In this document: in pieces, positions 24,577 to 34,945 of the stretch
How the letters are laid out: each line of letters opens with the position of its first letter
Position numbering within the stretch: position 1 is the first letter of the stretch
NCBI RefSeq assembly: GCF_000002235.5
Contig: NW_022145607.1
Span: 1,262,001 to 1,326,000 of the forward strand
From: Strongylocentrotus purpuratus
Taxonomy: Eukaryota; Echinodermata; Echinoidea; Camarodonta; Strongylocentrotidae
Reading direction: 5' to 3'
Length of the DNA: 64,000 nt
The notes under the pieces: generated by a model
The model's input: only the letters and a program-made list of their open reading frames with translations
What the model was told of the DNA's origin: nothing
The model's database searches: none
Position numbers and translations under genes: made by a program

Positions 24577-26523
24577 TATTTATTTTGTGTCTGTATAGAA
24601 GAAATTATTATTATTCTTCCTCAATTTTGTTCGCAGGGTATCTCAAGAATGGCTTAAGCTATTATCATGAAACTTGCCATGATGATAGATCTTAGTCTAG
24701 CTTAGAACTGCGTGACTTTTCATAGACTCAACGTCATCGTGACGTCATCCAGGTGCCATTTTGTGAAAATCAACTTATGATCATATCGTCATAACGGAAA
24801 GTTATTTCTCATTCATAATTATCATGATTAAGATCAATATCCGTCCGGTCAATTTTGGGTCAAAAAAGGTGCGCAAATACGCGCATACACGCGTTCGTCC
24901 GCGCGTTTACGTGCGCGCAAAAATTTAAAATGCTCCAAATCATCCCAAATATTGTTTGCATACTTTTCAGGCCATTTGGAGCATACGCGCATTTTGCAAC
25001 GTAGAATCGCCGAATTTTCTCTGTTTTCATATTTGGCACATTTTTCAAAGCATTTTGATAACTTGTTCACCTTTTAATAACACAATGAGCGTCCGTCAAA
25101 GTTGACAGCGCGCGCGGGCCTGCGTTATCTTTACCCACAATACATGGGCAAAAACATGCCAATACAAAATTCATTGTAACTCTTCAGAATAGATAGAAAC
25201 TCCCTATATTCTTTCATATTTGTATCGATTATGAGTTGGAGATATGATTTAATGTCTCATTTGACCCTTAAATAACTTATGACGTCATCATAATGGCCTC
25301 CAAACTCAAAATTTAAATTTGCATATTATGACGTCAGCATATTTTTGGAAAATTGATTGTATCTCTGTAAGTATTGATCAATTTTCTTTTTAATTTTGAT
25401 ATGTTCTAGCTGAGACAATTTTCTACAAATGTAGTATTCACAATTTTTATTTTTGACAAAAGTATCATGGTGTATTTTTGCGATTAAAGGAGGCATGTCC
25501 ATTTTTCACATTTTGCGTGTATTGTCTATGGGACATGACTATTTCTCAAAAATGCATTCTACATTTCCGTCTTTCGCGAGCAAAATCTCCGTTGTTTTAG
25601 CTTCGTTATCGCTGAGCTTCGGATATGTACTAGCTGAGACAATGAGCTATCAAAAGTGTGCCTTTTATTTTTCGATTAGATGCCGGGATCATGCTCATAT
25701 TTCACTTGCAAAGTAGGATTTCAGAATTTCATTTCCCGTTTACGTGTAATCGCTATGGGAGATGTTTTGGTATATCGGTAACGCACTTAACTTCCAACCT
25801 CGAGATCCCTGGTTCGAGTCCGGGTGTCCCCAACAATTTTTTTGCTTCGTTTTTTTTCCTTTTGACCTTCACTGTACCATCTCCTTTGATTATTTAAACA
25901 CGTAGAATCGCAAATAATGTCATAAATAACCCTTTTTACTTTATTATTACCCTATTTTCACTTAATCCATTACTTTTTGCGTGTAATCCCTATGGGAGAT
26001 GACTTATTCTCAAATCTGGGGTCTACATTCCTGTCTTTTGCGAGCAATATCACCGTTATTTCTGCTTGGATTTTGTTGATTTTTGAGTATGTTGTAGCTG
26101 AGACTATATGCTATCTAAATCAACCCTCATTTTTGTAATAAGATGTCATGATCGCGCACATGATCATGATCATCATGATCATCATTATCATAATGATGAT
26201 AATCATTTATCAATTACATTTTCATTTCTTTGAATAAGATAAAATCGTCAAAAGGTGTTCTTCATGATGTAAATTAGAGTCAAATGTGTGACAGGTTACT
26301 GCGCAGGGTCAAAGTTCATATATTGTTTCAATCTATCTTCCCTAGATCCATGATGATCAAGGAGACACAATTTAATCTTGACATATGAATAGATCATAAT
26401 GGGATAAGCATATAAATGGGAGAAGCATTTTACAAAATAATATATCGTGTAATGCATTATTCGTTATGTAAACCATTATCATACGTATCACCTAATTCGT
26501 CTAAGTGACGAATTAAAGTCTCG
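24577..26523 (+). mobile_element. Array unit 14, 3' end CTCG
   Basis: 1947 bp. It shares its left end with units 11 and 15 and its right half with units 10 and 13. CTCG is at 26520-26523. Confidence 0.65.
25758..25831 (+). tRNA. tRNA-like Pol III unit, copy 13
   Basis: Same variants as copies 9 and 12. T7 at 25837-25843. Confidence 0.5.
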
Positions 26524-28476
26524 TATTTATTTTGTGTCTGTATAGAAGAAATTATTATTATTCTTCCTCAATTTTGTTCGCAGGGTATCTCAAGAATGGC
26601 TTAAGCTATTATCATGAAACTTGCCATGATGATAGATCTTAGTCTAGCTTAGAACTGCGTGACTTTTCATAGACTCAACGTCATCGTGACGTCATCCAGG
26701 TGCCATTTTGTGAAAATCAACTTATGATCATATCGTCATAACGGAAAGTTATTTCTCATTCATAATTATCATGATTAAGATCAATATCCGTCCGGTCAAT
26801 TTTGGGTCAAAAAAGGTGCGCAAATACGCGCATACACGCGTTCGTCCGCGCGTTTACGTGCGCGCAAAAATTTAAAATGCTCCAAATCATCCCAAATATT
26901 GTTTGCATACTTTTCAGGCCATTTGGAGCATACGCGCATTTTGCAACGTAGAATCGCCGAATTTTCTCTGTTTTCATATTTGGCACATTTTTCAAAGCAT
27001 TTTGATAACTTGTTCACCTTTTAATAACACAATGAGCGTCCGTCAAAGTTGACAGCGCGCGCGGGCCTGCGTTATCTTTACCCACAATACATGGGCAAAA
27101 ACATGCCAATACAAAATTCATTGTAACTCTTCAGAATAGATAGAAACTCCCTATATTCTTTCATATTTGTATCGATTATGAGTTGGAGATATGATTTAAT
27201 GTCTCATTTGACCCTTAAATAACTTATGACGTCATCATAATGGCCTCCAAACTCAAAATTTAAATTTGCATATTATGACGTCAGCATATTTTTGGAAAAT
27301 TGATTGTATCTCTGTAAGTATTGATCAATTTTCTTTTTAATTTTGATATGTTCTAGCTGAGACAATTTTCTACAAATGTAGTATTCACAATTTTTATTTT
27401 TGACAAAAGTATCATGGTGTATTTTTGCGATTAAAGGAGGCATGTCCATTTTTCACATTTTGCGTGTATTGTCTATGGGACATGACTATTTCTCAAAAAT
27501 GCATTCTACATTTCCGTCTTTCGCGAGCAAAATCTCCGTTGTTTTAGCTTCGTTATCGCTGAGCTTCGGATATGTACTAGCTGAGACAATGAGCTATCAA
27601 AAGTGTGCCTTTTATTTTTCGATTAGATGCCGGGATCATGCTCATATTTCACTTGCAAAGTAGGATTTCTGAATTCCATTTCCCGTTTACGTGTAATCGC
27701 TATGGGAGATGTTTTGGTATATCGGTAACGCACTTGACTTCCAACCTCGAGATCCCTGGTTCGAGTCCGGGTGTCTCCAACACTTTTTTTTTTCACTTTT
27801 TTTTCCTTTTGACCTTCACTGTACCATCTCCTTTGATTATTTAAACACGTAGATTCGCAAATAATGTCATAAATAACCCTTTTTACTTTATTATTACCCT
27901 ATTTTCACTTAATCCATTACTTTTTGCGTGTAATCCCTATGGGAAATGACTTTTTCTAAAATCTGGAGTCTACATTCCTGTCTTTTGCGAGCAATATCGC
28001 CGTTATTTCGGATTGGATTTTGATGATTTTTGAGTATGTTGTAGCTGAGACTATATGCTATCTAAATCAACCCTCATTTTTTCAATAAGAAGTCATGATC
28101 GCGCTCATGATCATGATCATGATCATCATGATCATCATTATCATAATGATGATAATCATTTATCAATTACATTTTCATTTCTTTGAATAAGATAAAATCG
28201 TCAAAAGGTGTTCTTCATGATGTAAATTAGAGTCAAATGTGTAACTGGTTACTGCACAGGTTCAAAGGTCAAATATTGTTTCAATCTATCTTCCCTAGAT
28301 CCATGATGATCAAGGAGACACAATTTAATCTTGACATATGAATAGATCATAATGGGAGAAGCATATGAATGGGAGAAGCATTTTACAAAATAATATATCG
28401 TGTAATGCATTATTCTTTATGTAAACCATTATCATACGTATCACCTAATTCGTCTAAGTGACGAATTAAAGTCTAG
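26524..28476 (+). mobile_element. Array unit 15, Helitron-like
   Basis: 1953 bp. The first ~1135 bp are nearly identical to unit 14. The right part switches to the unit 4/12 type, with CTAG at 28473-28476. Confidence 0.65.
27705..27778 (+). tRNA. tRNA-like Pol III unit, copy 14
   Basis: As copy 1, with the longest terminator, T10 at 27784-27793. Confidence 0.6.
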
Positions 28477-30459
28477 TTTATTTTTATTATTCTTCCTCGA
28501 ATTTGTTCGCAGGATATCTCAAGACTGAATAAAGCCATTATCATGAAACTTTCAATGATGATAGATCTTAGTCTAACTTAGAACTGTGTGACTTTTCAGA
28601 CAGTCAAGGTCATCGTGACGTCATCCAGGCGCCATTTTGTGAAAATCAACTTATGATCATATCTTCATAAAGGAAAGCCATTTTTCATTCATATTTATCA
28701 TGATTAAACTCAATATCCGTCCGGTCAATTTCAAGTCAATAAATGCGCGCAAAAATGCGCGTACGCTTATGTCCGCGCGTTTACGCGCGCGAAAAAAATT
28801 AAAATGCTCCAAATCATCCCAATTTTTTTTTACATCCGTTTCAGGCCATATGGAGCATTTGATAAAAAAATTACGCACACGCGCATGCGCGCGCATTTTC
28901 GCGCGTACTGGCATTTTGCAATATAGAATCGCCGAATTTTTTCTGTCATTATATTTGATACATTTTTCCAAGCATTTTGATAACTTGTTCACCTTTTAAT
29001 AACGCAATGAGCGTCCGTCAAAGTTGACAGCACGCGCAGATCTGCGTTATCTTTATCCACCATACATTGGCAAAAACATGCCTATACAAAATTCATTGTA
29101 ACTGTTCAGAATGGATGGGAACTCCCAATATGTTTTCATATTTAGATAGATTATGAGTTGGAGATATGATTTCATGTCTCATTTGACCCTCAATTAACTC
29201 ATGATGTCATCATAATGGCCTCCAAACTCAAAATTTCAATTTGCATATTATGACGTCAGCATATTTTTGGAAAATTAATTGTATCTCTGTAAATATGGAT
29301 CAATTTTCTTTTAAATTTTGATATGTTCTAGCTGAGACAATTTGCTACAAGTATAGTTGCCACAATTTTTCATTTTGACTAAGGCATCAAGGCGTACTTT
29401 TGTGATTAAAGGAGGCATGTCAATTTTTCACATTTTGCGTGTATTCTCTATGGGACATGACTTTTTCTCAAAACTGGATTCTACACTCCTGTCTTTTGCG
29501 AGCGAAATCTCCCATATTTTAGCTTTGTTTTCGCTGAGCTTCGAATATGTTGTAGCTGAGACAATAAGCTATCACACGTGTGCCTTTTATATTTCGATCA
29601 GATGCCGGGATTATGCTCATATTTCACTTGCAAAGTAGGATTTCTGAATTCCATTTCCCGTTTACGTGTAATTAATCGCTATGGGAGATGTTTTGTTATA
29701 TCGGTAACGCACTTGACTTCCAACCTCGAGATCCCTGGTTCGATTCCGGGTGTCTCCAACACTTTTTTTTTCACTTTTTTTTTCCTTTTGACCTTCACTG
29801 TACCATCTCCTTTGATTATTTAAACACGTAGATTCGCAAATAATGTCATAAATAACCCTTTTTACTTTATTATTACCCTATTTTCACTTAATCCATTACT
29901 TTTTACGTGTAATCCCTATGGGAGATGACTTTTTTTTTCAAATCTGGATTCTACATTCCTGTCTTTTGCGAGCAATATCGCCGTTATTTCGGCTTGGATT
30001 TTGTTGATTTTTGAGTATGTTGTAGCTGAGACTATATGCTATCTAAATCAACCCTCTTTTTTTTCAATAAGATGTCAAAATCGCGCTTATGATCATGATC
30101 ATGATCATCATGATCATCATTATCATAATGATGATAATCATTTATCAATTACATTTTCATTTCTTTGAATAAGATAAAAATCGTCAAAAGGTGTTCTTCA
30201 TGATGTAAATTAGAGTCAAATGTGTAACTGGTTACTGCACAGGGTCAAAGGTCATATATTGTTTCAATCTATCTTCCCTAGATCCATGATGATCAAGGAG
30301 ACACAATTTAATCTTGACATATGAATAGATCATAATGGGAGAAGCATATAAATGGGAGAAGCATTTTACAAAATAATATATCGTGTAATGCATTATTCGC
30401 TATGTAAACCACTATCATACGTATCACCTAATTCGTCTAAGTGACGAATTAAAGTCTAG
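28477..30459 (+). mobile_element. Array unit 16, last unit of the array
   Basis: 1983 bp, a near copy of unit 8 without its 5' inverted repeat. The array stops exactly at its CTAG (30456-30459). The following DNA ('TTGTTATTGCAGTACAACC') is unrelated to any unit. Confidence 0.7.
29684..29757 (+). tRNA. tRNA-like Pol III unit, copy 15
   Basis: The A box carries G-to-T (TTTTGTTATATC). The B box is GGTTCGATTCC as in copy 8. A 4-nt insertion (ATTA) lies upstream, outside the unit. T9 at 29763-29771. Confidence 0.5.
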
Positions 30460-31256
30460 TTGTTATTGCAGTACAACCCGTCTTGCATGTATTTGCAATG
30501 AAACCTTGTTTAATAAAATAACGCTATTAATATCACCAATCCCAATAGGATTTCCAAGTGTATACTGTTCAAACCAATATGATAAAACGCTAACTTAAAT
30601 TATTATGAGATAACGTACGTACTGAACCCATTTTTTAAATATTTTGTGAGATCACCATAATTCCTTTAAAATGCGTAATGTTGTTAAGATATTATTTGAT
30701 ATTCATAACGATATCTAGATTATGAAAACAAAATAGGAACCAAACGGAAAATGGAAGAGAAAAAAAAGCTTATTAAAACATCAGTATCAATGAAGGTGAT
30801 TAAAGATAAACTTGAGTTCTGGTAATGCGATTGCATTGTGAAAGAAAAGGTGTGGAATGGATCAGAAAAGTTGATCATAAGGCATGTAAGTATTGGTGTG
30901 TAATGCAAGGTTCTGGAGTCATCAACATCATCATAAATTTGGCAGAGTCTTGGTAAAGTTACAATCACTTACACAGAAAGATGTATATGGGACAACACAC
31001 ATGGTGTCGGGGCTAGTACTACCCTGATTTCCTTATCTTTCTAAGCTCATTACTCAGCCAGTATACATTTTCTTCCAAAATTGTTTGGCACATGACATTT
31101 ATTTGTAATCTTGAACATTCAGTGTAAGTTTCGTTAGATTCTGTGAGAATTCATTTTCTTTTTTTACCAGTTTATCTTTAATCAGAATAATATACGATTA
31201 TGTTGATGTTTACGTTTCTAGCCTCACAATATTATTTGTGTACATGTACATTGTAG
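30460..31256. other. Single-copy spacer, no gene recognised
   Basis: AT-rich DNA between the repeat array and the first LRR exon. I find no long open frame, no repeat shared with either array and no RNA gene. The end of this stretch is presumably intron, since exon 1 below starts at a splice acceptor. Confidence 0.6.
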
Positions 31257-31427
31257 GATGACCTGAGTATTATGAAGCCATGTGGACGGACGGCTTCAGA
31301 GGACCTGGCTGAATTCATCTGCTCATCACGATCACTGAGATCTGTTACGATCGATCTTACTCGAGTTACTGGTACTATGCATGACGTCTTCTACTCGGTG
31401 CTTGCGAATAAATCAGTCGATTCCAAG
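31257..31427 (+). CDS. LRR exon 1 (diverged, 57 codons)
   Basis: 171 nt from acceptor TTGTAG to donor AAG|GTCAGT; an in-frame TAG lies directly before the exon, so it cannot extend upstream. It encodes DLAEFICSS, SLRSVTIDL and HDVFYSVL blocks that align with DLAQFICKM, HLKDLRLRG and HDDFYSTS of the array exons. It starts about eight residues later in the repeat than they do and is longer between the two LRR strands. It is the most diverged member and lies outside the tandem array, so it may represent the ancestral neighbour exon. The next exon is 2.2 kb downstream. Confidence 0.7.
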
Positions 31428-31661
31428 GTCAGTATAAATCTTTGTATCATCCACATTGTCGTTTATTTGGTACATCATTCCTTTAAAAAATGGATGCCAA
31501 ATTCAGTCAGGATTGAAATAATTTAGGAAAATACTGGGAAACAGAAATTTGCTTAATATAGAAAAACAAATTTAAATTTCAAACGTCTATGGCACGCATA
31601 TCGGGAAACAATTAGAAATATTCAACAACAATAACAAATATTTTTCTCTCTCTGAAATAAA

Positions 31662-31709
31662 CTCTCTCTCTCTCTCTCTTTCTTTCTCTCTCTCTCTCTC
31701 TCTCTCTCA
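31662..31709. repeat. CT microsatellite
   Basis: A run of CT dinucleotides with two TTT interruptions, in the intron after exon 1. Confidence 0.95.
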
Positions 31710-32180
31710 CTATTTCAACCCTGTTCAGCACCTATCCTTGAAGTTTTTTAAATTACTTTTCCGATGCGGTTGAGACATTTTTTCACCTACCCCATCACAC
31801 TTTTTTGTTTTTGCTGTCAAAATTTCTGGTTAGGGTGTTTCTAATTATTTAAATGACCCAATCTCAAATTATTTTAACTAGATTTTGAGGCATGTAGTCT
31901 ATAAAAGCATATCTTTCCAAATGCTCTGCTTTCACAAATATATTATCTCAAAGGTCGTAACATGTGAATTGTATGAAATTAACACTTAGTGTATAAGGGG
32001 GGCTAGGACGCCCTACTATCGTCATTTCCGTTACGTAGTATCCGCTTTGCATTTCGCATTGTCTTTTCATGTCTCTTCCCTAAGGTCCTACGCACATTTT
32101 GATAGCATGTTCGTCAAACTCGGATATACCCGTCAGATGTGACATAACAATTAGATGTGCATGTCATTAACATGTGCTAT

Positions 32181-32284
32181 AATTCGTTCCTATTTTCACG
32201 AAGTGACAGTAGTGAGGACAATCGTCACGCAAATTGTATGCGATTTTCCTCACTACCGTCACTTCGTGAAAATAGGGACGAATT
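32181..32284. repeat. Long hairpin: 38-bp inverted repeat, 28-nt loop
   Basis: Arms 32181-32218 and 32247-32284 are complementary apart from two differences (AGTGACAGTAG versus CTACCGTCACT; TTCCTATT versus AATAGGGA). The loop also contains an AATCG/CGATT pair. It could be a MITE-like or foldback element. I see no target duplication with confidence. Nothing else is recognised in 31710-32830. Confidence 0.85.
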
Positions 32285-32832
32285 GCTTATATTCACGAAC
32301 AGGCGGAATTGCGAATAGAGACTAGCATGTATATCTTCATAACAGGGATGTTTGAATTGATATCAAATTGTTATTATTCGTTTTTAAATCAATGTTAGGA
32401 ATTCATTAAAAAAGATACTTGAGAATGGAGATTAAATTTTTTTTAAAGACGCAAAAAAATTAAATGAAATTTTCCCAATATATATCAGCAGTTGGTGAGT
32501 AATAGAGACAGATAATTATTTCCTGGGAAATAATGGTTGTGTTTGGCTGTAGAAATCATGGTAGTAGTTCTAAATACTCTGATAAAGTTCAAATAAGGAT
32601 TTTTTTTTAATGCATATAATTATCACAATTCAAAATCAACAATTTCATAATATTAAACAATTATAAAAGGTTTCTACATTAAACAAGGTTTAGTCTGACC
32701 ATTTTGTAATGATTCAATACTTACCCGCATACACTGTGTGCACAATCTGCACTCCCTGGGAGGCATTCCAGCCAGGCGTTACTTGACGCTCAAAACTGTT
32801 TGCCCGACAATGACTGTCGCATCCTACCGCAG

Positions 32833-32880
32833 GCGCGGATCCAGGATTCCTTAGGGGGGCCCATCTCCCCAAAAAGGTAA
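32833..32880. mobile_element. Possible DNA-transposon end fragment
   Basis: 'GCGCGGATCCAGGA' followed by a G-run resembles a common end of hAT-like repeats. This is a resemblance from memory only, with no partner end visible. Confidence 0.2.
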
Positions 32881-32909
32881 AATTAACGTTAAAAAATGAA
32901 AAAGTACAC

Positions 32910-33070
32910 GTTTTTTCCCACTGTCCTACCGGGTACCTATTTTAACACCTGGGTGGAGAGAAGCAAGTGCAGGTTAATATCTTGCCAAAGGACATTAGTG
33001 CCGTGTCGGGATTCGAACACTCGACCTTCACATCTCCATTCAAGCGCCTTAAACCACTCGACCACGACAT
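32910..33070 (-). mobile_element. tRNA-derived SINE, minus strand
   Basis: Reading the minus strand from about 33068: GTCGTGGTCGAGTGG matches the 5' end of a Ser/Leu-type tRNA. The A box TGGTCGAGTGG (33054-33064) is perfect, and a B box GTTCGAATCC lies at about 33009-33018. The body continues with a 'CTTTGGCAAGATATTAACC' segment and 'CCACCCAGGTGTTAAAATAG', a core of the kind seen in several widespread animal SINEs. An A-run follows (T-run at 32911-32916 on +). A 63-codon open frame on + is a by-product of this element. Confidence 0.7.
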
Positions 33071-33619
33071 TCCTACGTAATACGTAATAATTATGTAATT
33101 TCCATATTCATTCTTAATGCAAATTTACGTATGCATCTTTAAGTTTTACAAAAACTAAAATGAATATGTTTACATCTGATAAAGGAAAATATTTCTCCAA
33201 TATAGTATCGTTTTCAAGAGTCCAGACATATCTAGAGACACGAATATTTAGTCTTCTGAAAATGCATTGAATTAAAATTCTGCATAATTGATTCACGCTA
33301 TATACTTTTTTTTCGAATGCATATCAGGGACTCCTATATTGCTCATTACAGGACAGAGGAGAGGCATGCAATTGACGCGTTAATCGGATATTACACGGCC
33401 GAGATGACGGATGGGGGGATCCACTGGAAGTTTACTAATTTCGATAGTCAGACTAAATTCAGTGATTTTACTGTATAAACTAGTACGCCGTTGAGAAAAA
33501 AACAATTAGGAAAAAAATTACGCTTTTAGTGGAAGCAAAACAAATGTAATGTTATATATAATTCAGTATAGTAATGTCAGCAATTGTTTATCCAACCTGT
33601 TGTCGTACTATTACAACAG
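33071..33619. other. Intron between exon 1 and exon 2, no further feature
   Basis: AT-rich sequence that ends in 'ACTATTACAACAG', the acceptor of exon 2. I see no repeat shared with the downstream array until about 33540, where the 'TAATGTCAGCAATTG' block begins. Confidence 0.6.
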
Positions 33620-33826
33620 ATTGAGACTCTTAACATTCACTCTGATGATCTCAGTGAACGTCCCTCAGCATCACGTGATCTCGCTCAGTTCATCTGTAAG
33701 ATGACTCATCTGAAGGACCTGACACTCAAGGGTCAGTATCACCATGGACCTACTAGTACTACAGTAGGTCCATGGTATCACGATGCTTTCTACTCAACAG
33801 CGTCATCGATGGCATCATCCGCAAAG
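33620..33826 (+). CDS. LRR exon 2 with palindromic insertion (69 codons)
   Basis: 207 nt, open throughout, acceptor ACAACAG and donor AAG|GTACTG. The core is the usual 56 codons (IETLNIHSDDL... HLKDLTLKG... DAFYSTASSM). Thirteen extra codons (HGPTSTTVGPWYH region) sit just after the second LRR strand. The extra 39 nt are a 33-nt palindrome plus a repeated TATCAC. The insertion adds a loop with two prolines and a tryptophan without breaking the frame, so the exon can still be used. Confidence 0.75.
33743..33775. mobile_element. 33-nt palindromic insertion with 6-bp flanking repeat
   Basis: Arms CCATGGACCTACT and AGTAGGTCCATGG are perfect 13-bp reverse complements around AGTACTAC (the first C of the left arm belongs to the flanking repeat). 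TATCAC occurs on both sides (33737-33742, 33776-33781) and once in the uninterrupted exons. Confidence 0.85.
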
Positions 33827-34383
33827 GTACTGATTTGATCATATATTTTGGGACTCTTAGCAAATCACTACATGTTTTTCTTATACTATTGGTGTACTCT
33901 TTCCTAATATAGTCAATCACAAGACTGGTACATCGATAAGAGCAAGCATGTAGGAAAAATTGATCGCTTCAGGAAGTGGAAGCGAAAAGTTAACTTTCTG
34001 CCATAGTACATATACAGAATGAAGATTATAAAGATTGATATTGGATAATATGTACCTTATTTTTCATTGCATATGACAATCGGAGTGCTACGGAATTGCT
34101 AATGGAGAGACGGCTATTTCAATTGTGAATACTGATGAGACTAAATAGTTTAATTTAAAGGCCTACAAAAATGATAAATCGAATCCGTTGGTCCCTGTTT
34201 GTATTATTTATTTACCCCTTTGGAAGCTACAAAGTGCATATATTTGTTTTTACACTTTTCTTAAATGAATGAGGATGACAACTGTCTCATTGTCAAGATT
34301 TTCCCTGGATATACAAAATAGCCAGACACTCTCATAAATGAGTTCTACAGACTGTTTATTGACAACTACATCAACATCTAAAT

Positions 34384-34573
34384 TCATAGAAATATGCTGT
34401 TACACAAATATTACATATACGTACGGTCAATTAATTACTCCAATACCCACGAGTGTAGTCCCGTACAAGTTAATTTCCCAAATCATAAAAATCTGCTGTT
34501 ACACAAATATTACAAATACGTACAGTCATTTAATTACTCCAATACCCACGAGTGTAGTCCCGTACAAGTTAAC
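34384..34573 (+). repeat. Two-copy tandem repeat, period about 99 bp
   Basis: 'CTGTTACACAAATATTAC' through 'CCCGTACAAGTTAA' occurs twice, with a few substitutions, in the intron after exon 2. The associated open frames are not genes. Confidence 0.9.
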
Positions 34574-34771
34574 GATTCGATAGACTACTGAAATTAGTAC
34601 ATATTTTAGGGGTCAAGAATTGTACCTCATTACAAAATAAATGTTGTTGTTTAAAGGATTCTCAAATTGGCGACGATATCAATACAATTTTAAACATATA
34701 GCTACATTTTGAATATATGTTTAATGGTTTGTTATTAGTATTCATTCAACATAATGTTACTATCGTAACAG

Positions 34772-34945
34772 ATTGACCCTCTGCCTCTTAACATCCACTC
34801 TGGTGATATCAGTGGACGTCCCTCTGTATCACGTGATCTCGCACAGTTCATCTGCAAGATGACTCATCTGAAGGACCTGACACTCGGCGGTCAGTATCAC
34901 GATGACTTCTACTCAACAGCGTCATCGATGGCATCATCTGCAAAG
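34772..34945 (+). CDS. LRR exon 3 (58 codons)
   Basis: 174 nt, acceptor TCGTAACAG, donor AAG|GTACTG. Relative to the 56-codon form it carries a 6-nt gain in the first strand (CCTCTG then CCTCTT), so the start reads IDPLPLNIHSGDI. Residues 39-40 at the second strand are Gly-Gly. It is open and in phase, and lies 1152 bp after exon 2, a shorter spacing than in the array. Confidence 0.75.

Larger units (their letters stand above)
1..30459 (+). repeat. Head-to-tail array of sixteen ~2 kb units
   Basis: Sixteen units lie in the same orientation, bounded by the 3' motif hairpin + AAAGT + CTAG. Order of landmarks inside a unit, with unit 3 as example: TTA-rich start and 'TTCTTCCTCG'; a TGACGTCA palindrome (3591-3598) next to 'AGGCGCCATTTTGTG'; two CpG-dense blocks (about 3720-3775 and 3845-3885); two more TGACGTCA sites (4177-4184, 4226-4233); an AT-rich module with 'TAGCTGAGACAA'; the tRNA-like unit (4655-4728) and its T run; a second copy of the 'TAGCTGAGAC' module; a TGATCA-rich microsatellite (about 5056-5110); the 3' hairpin. 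No long coding frame exists. Open frames up to about 128 codons in the CpG blocks give Arg/Ala-rich low-complexity peptides and are not genes. The tandem structure is seen directly. Confidence 0.95.

Noticed and set aside
1..30459. CRISPR array
   Set aside because: Units are 2 kb and eukaryotic; no short repeats with unique spacers.
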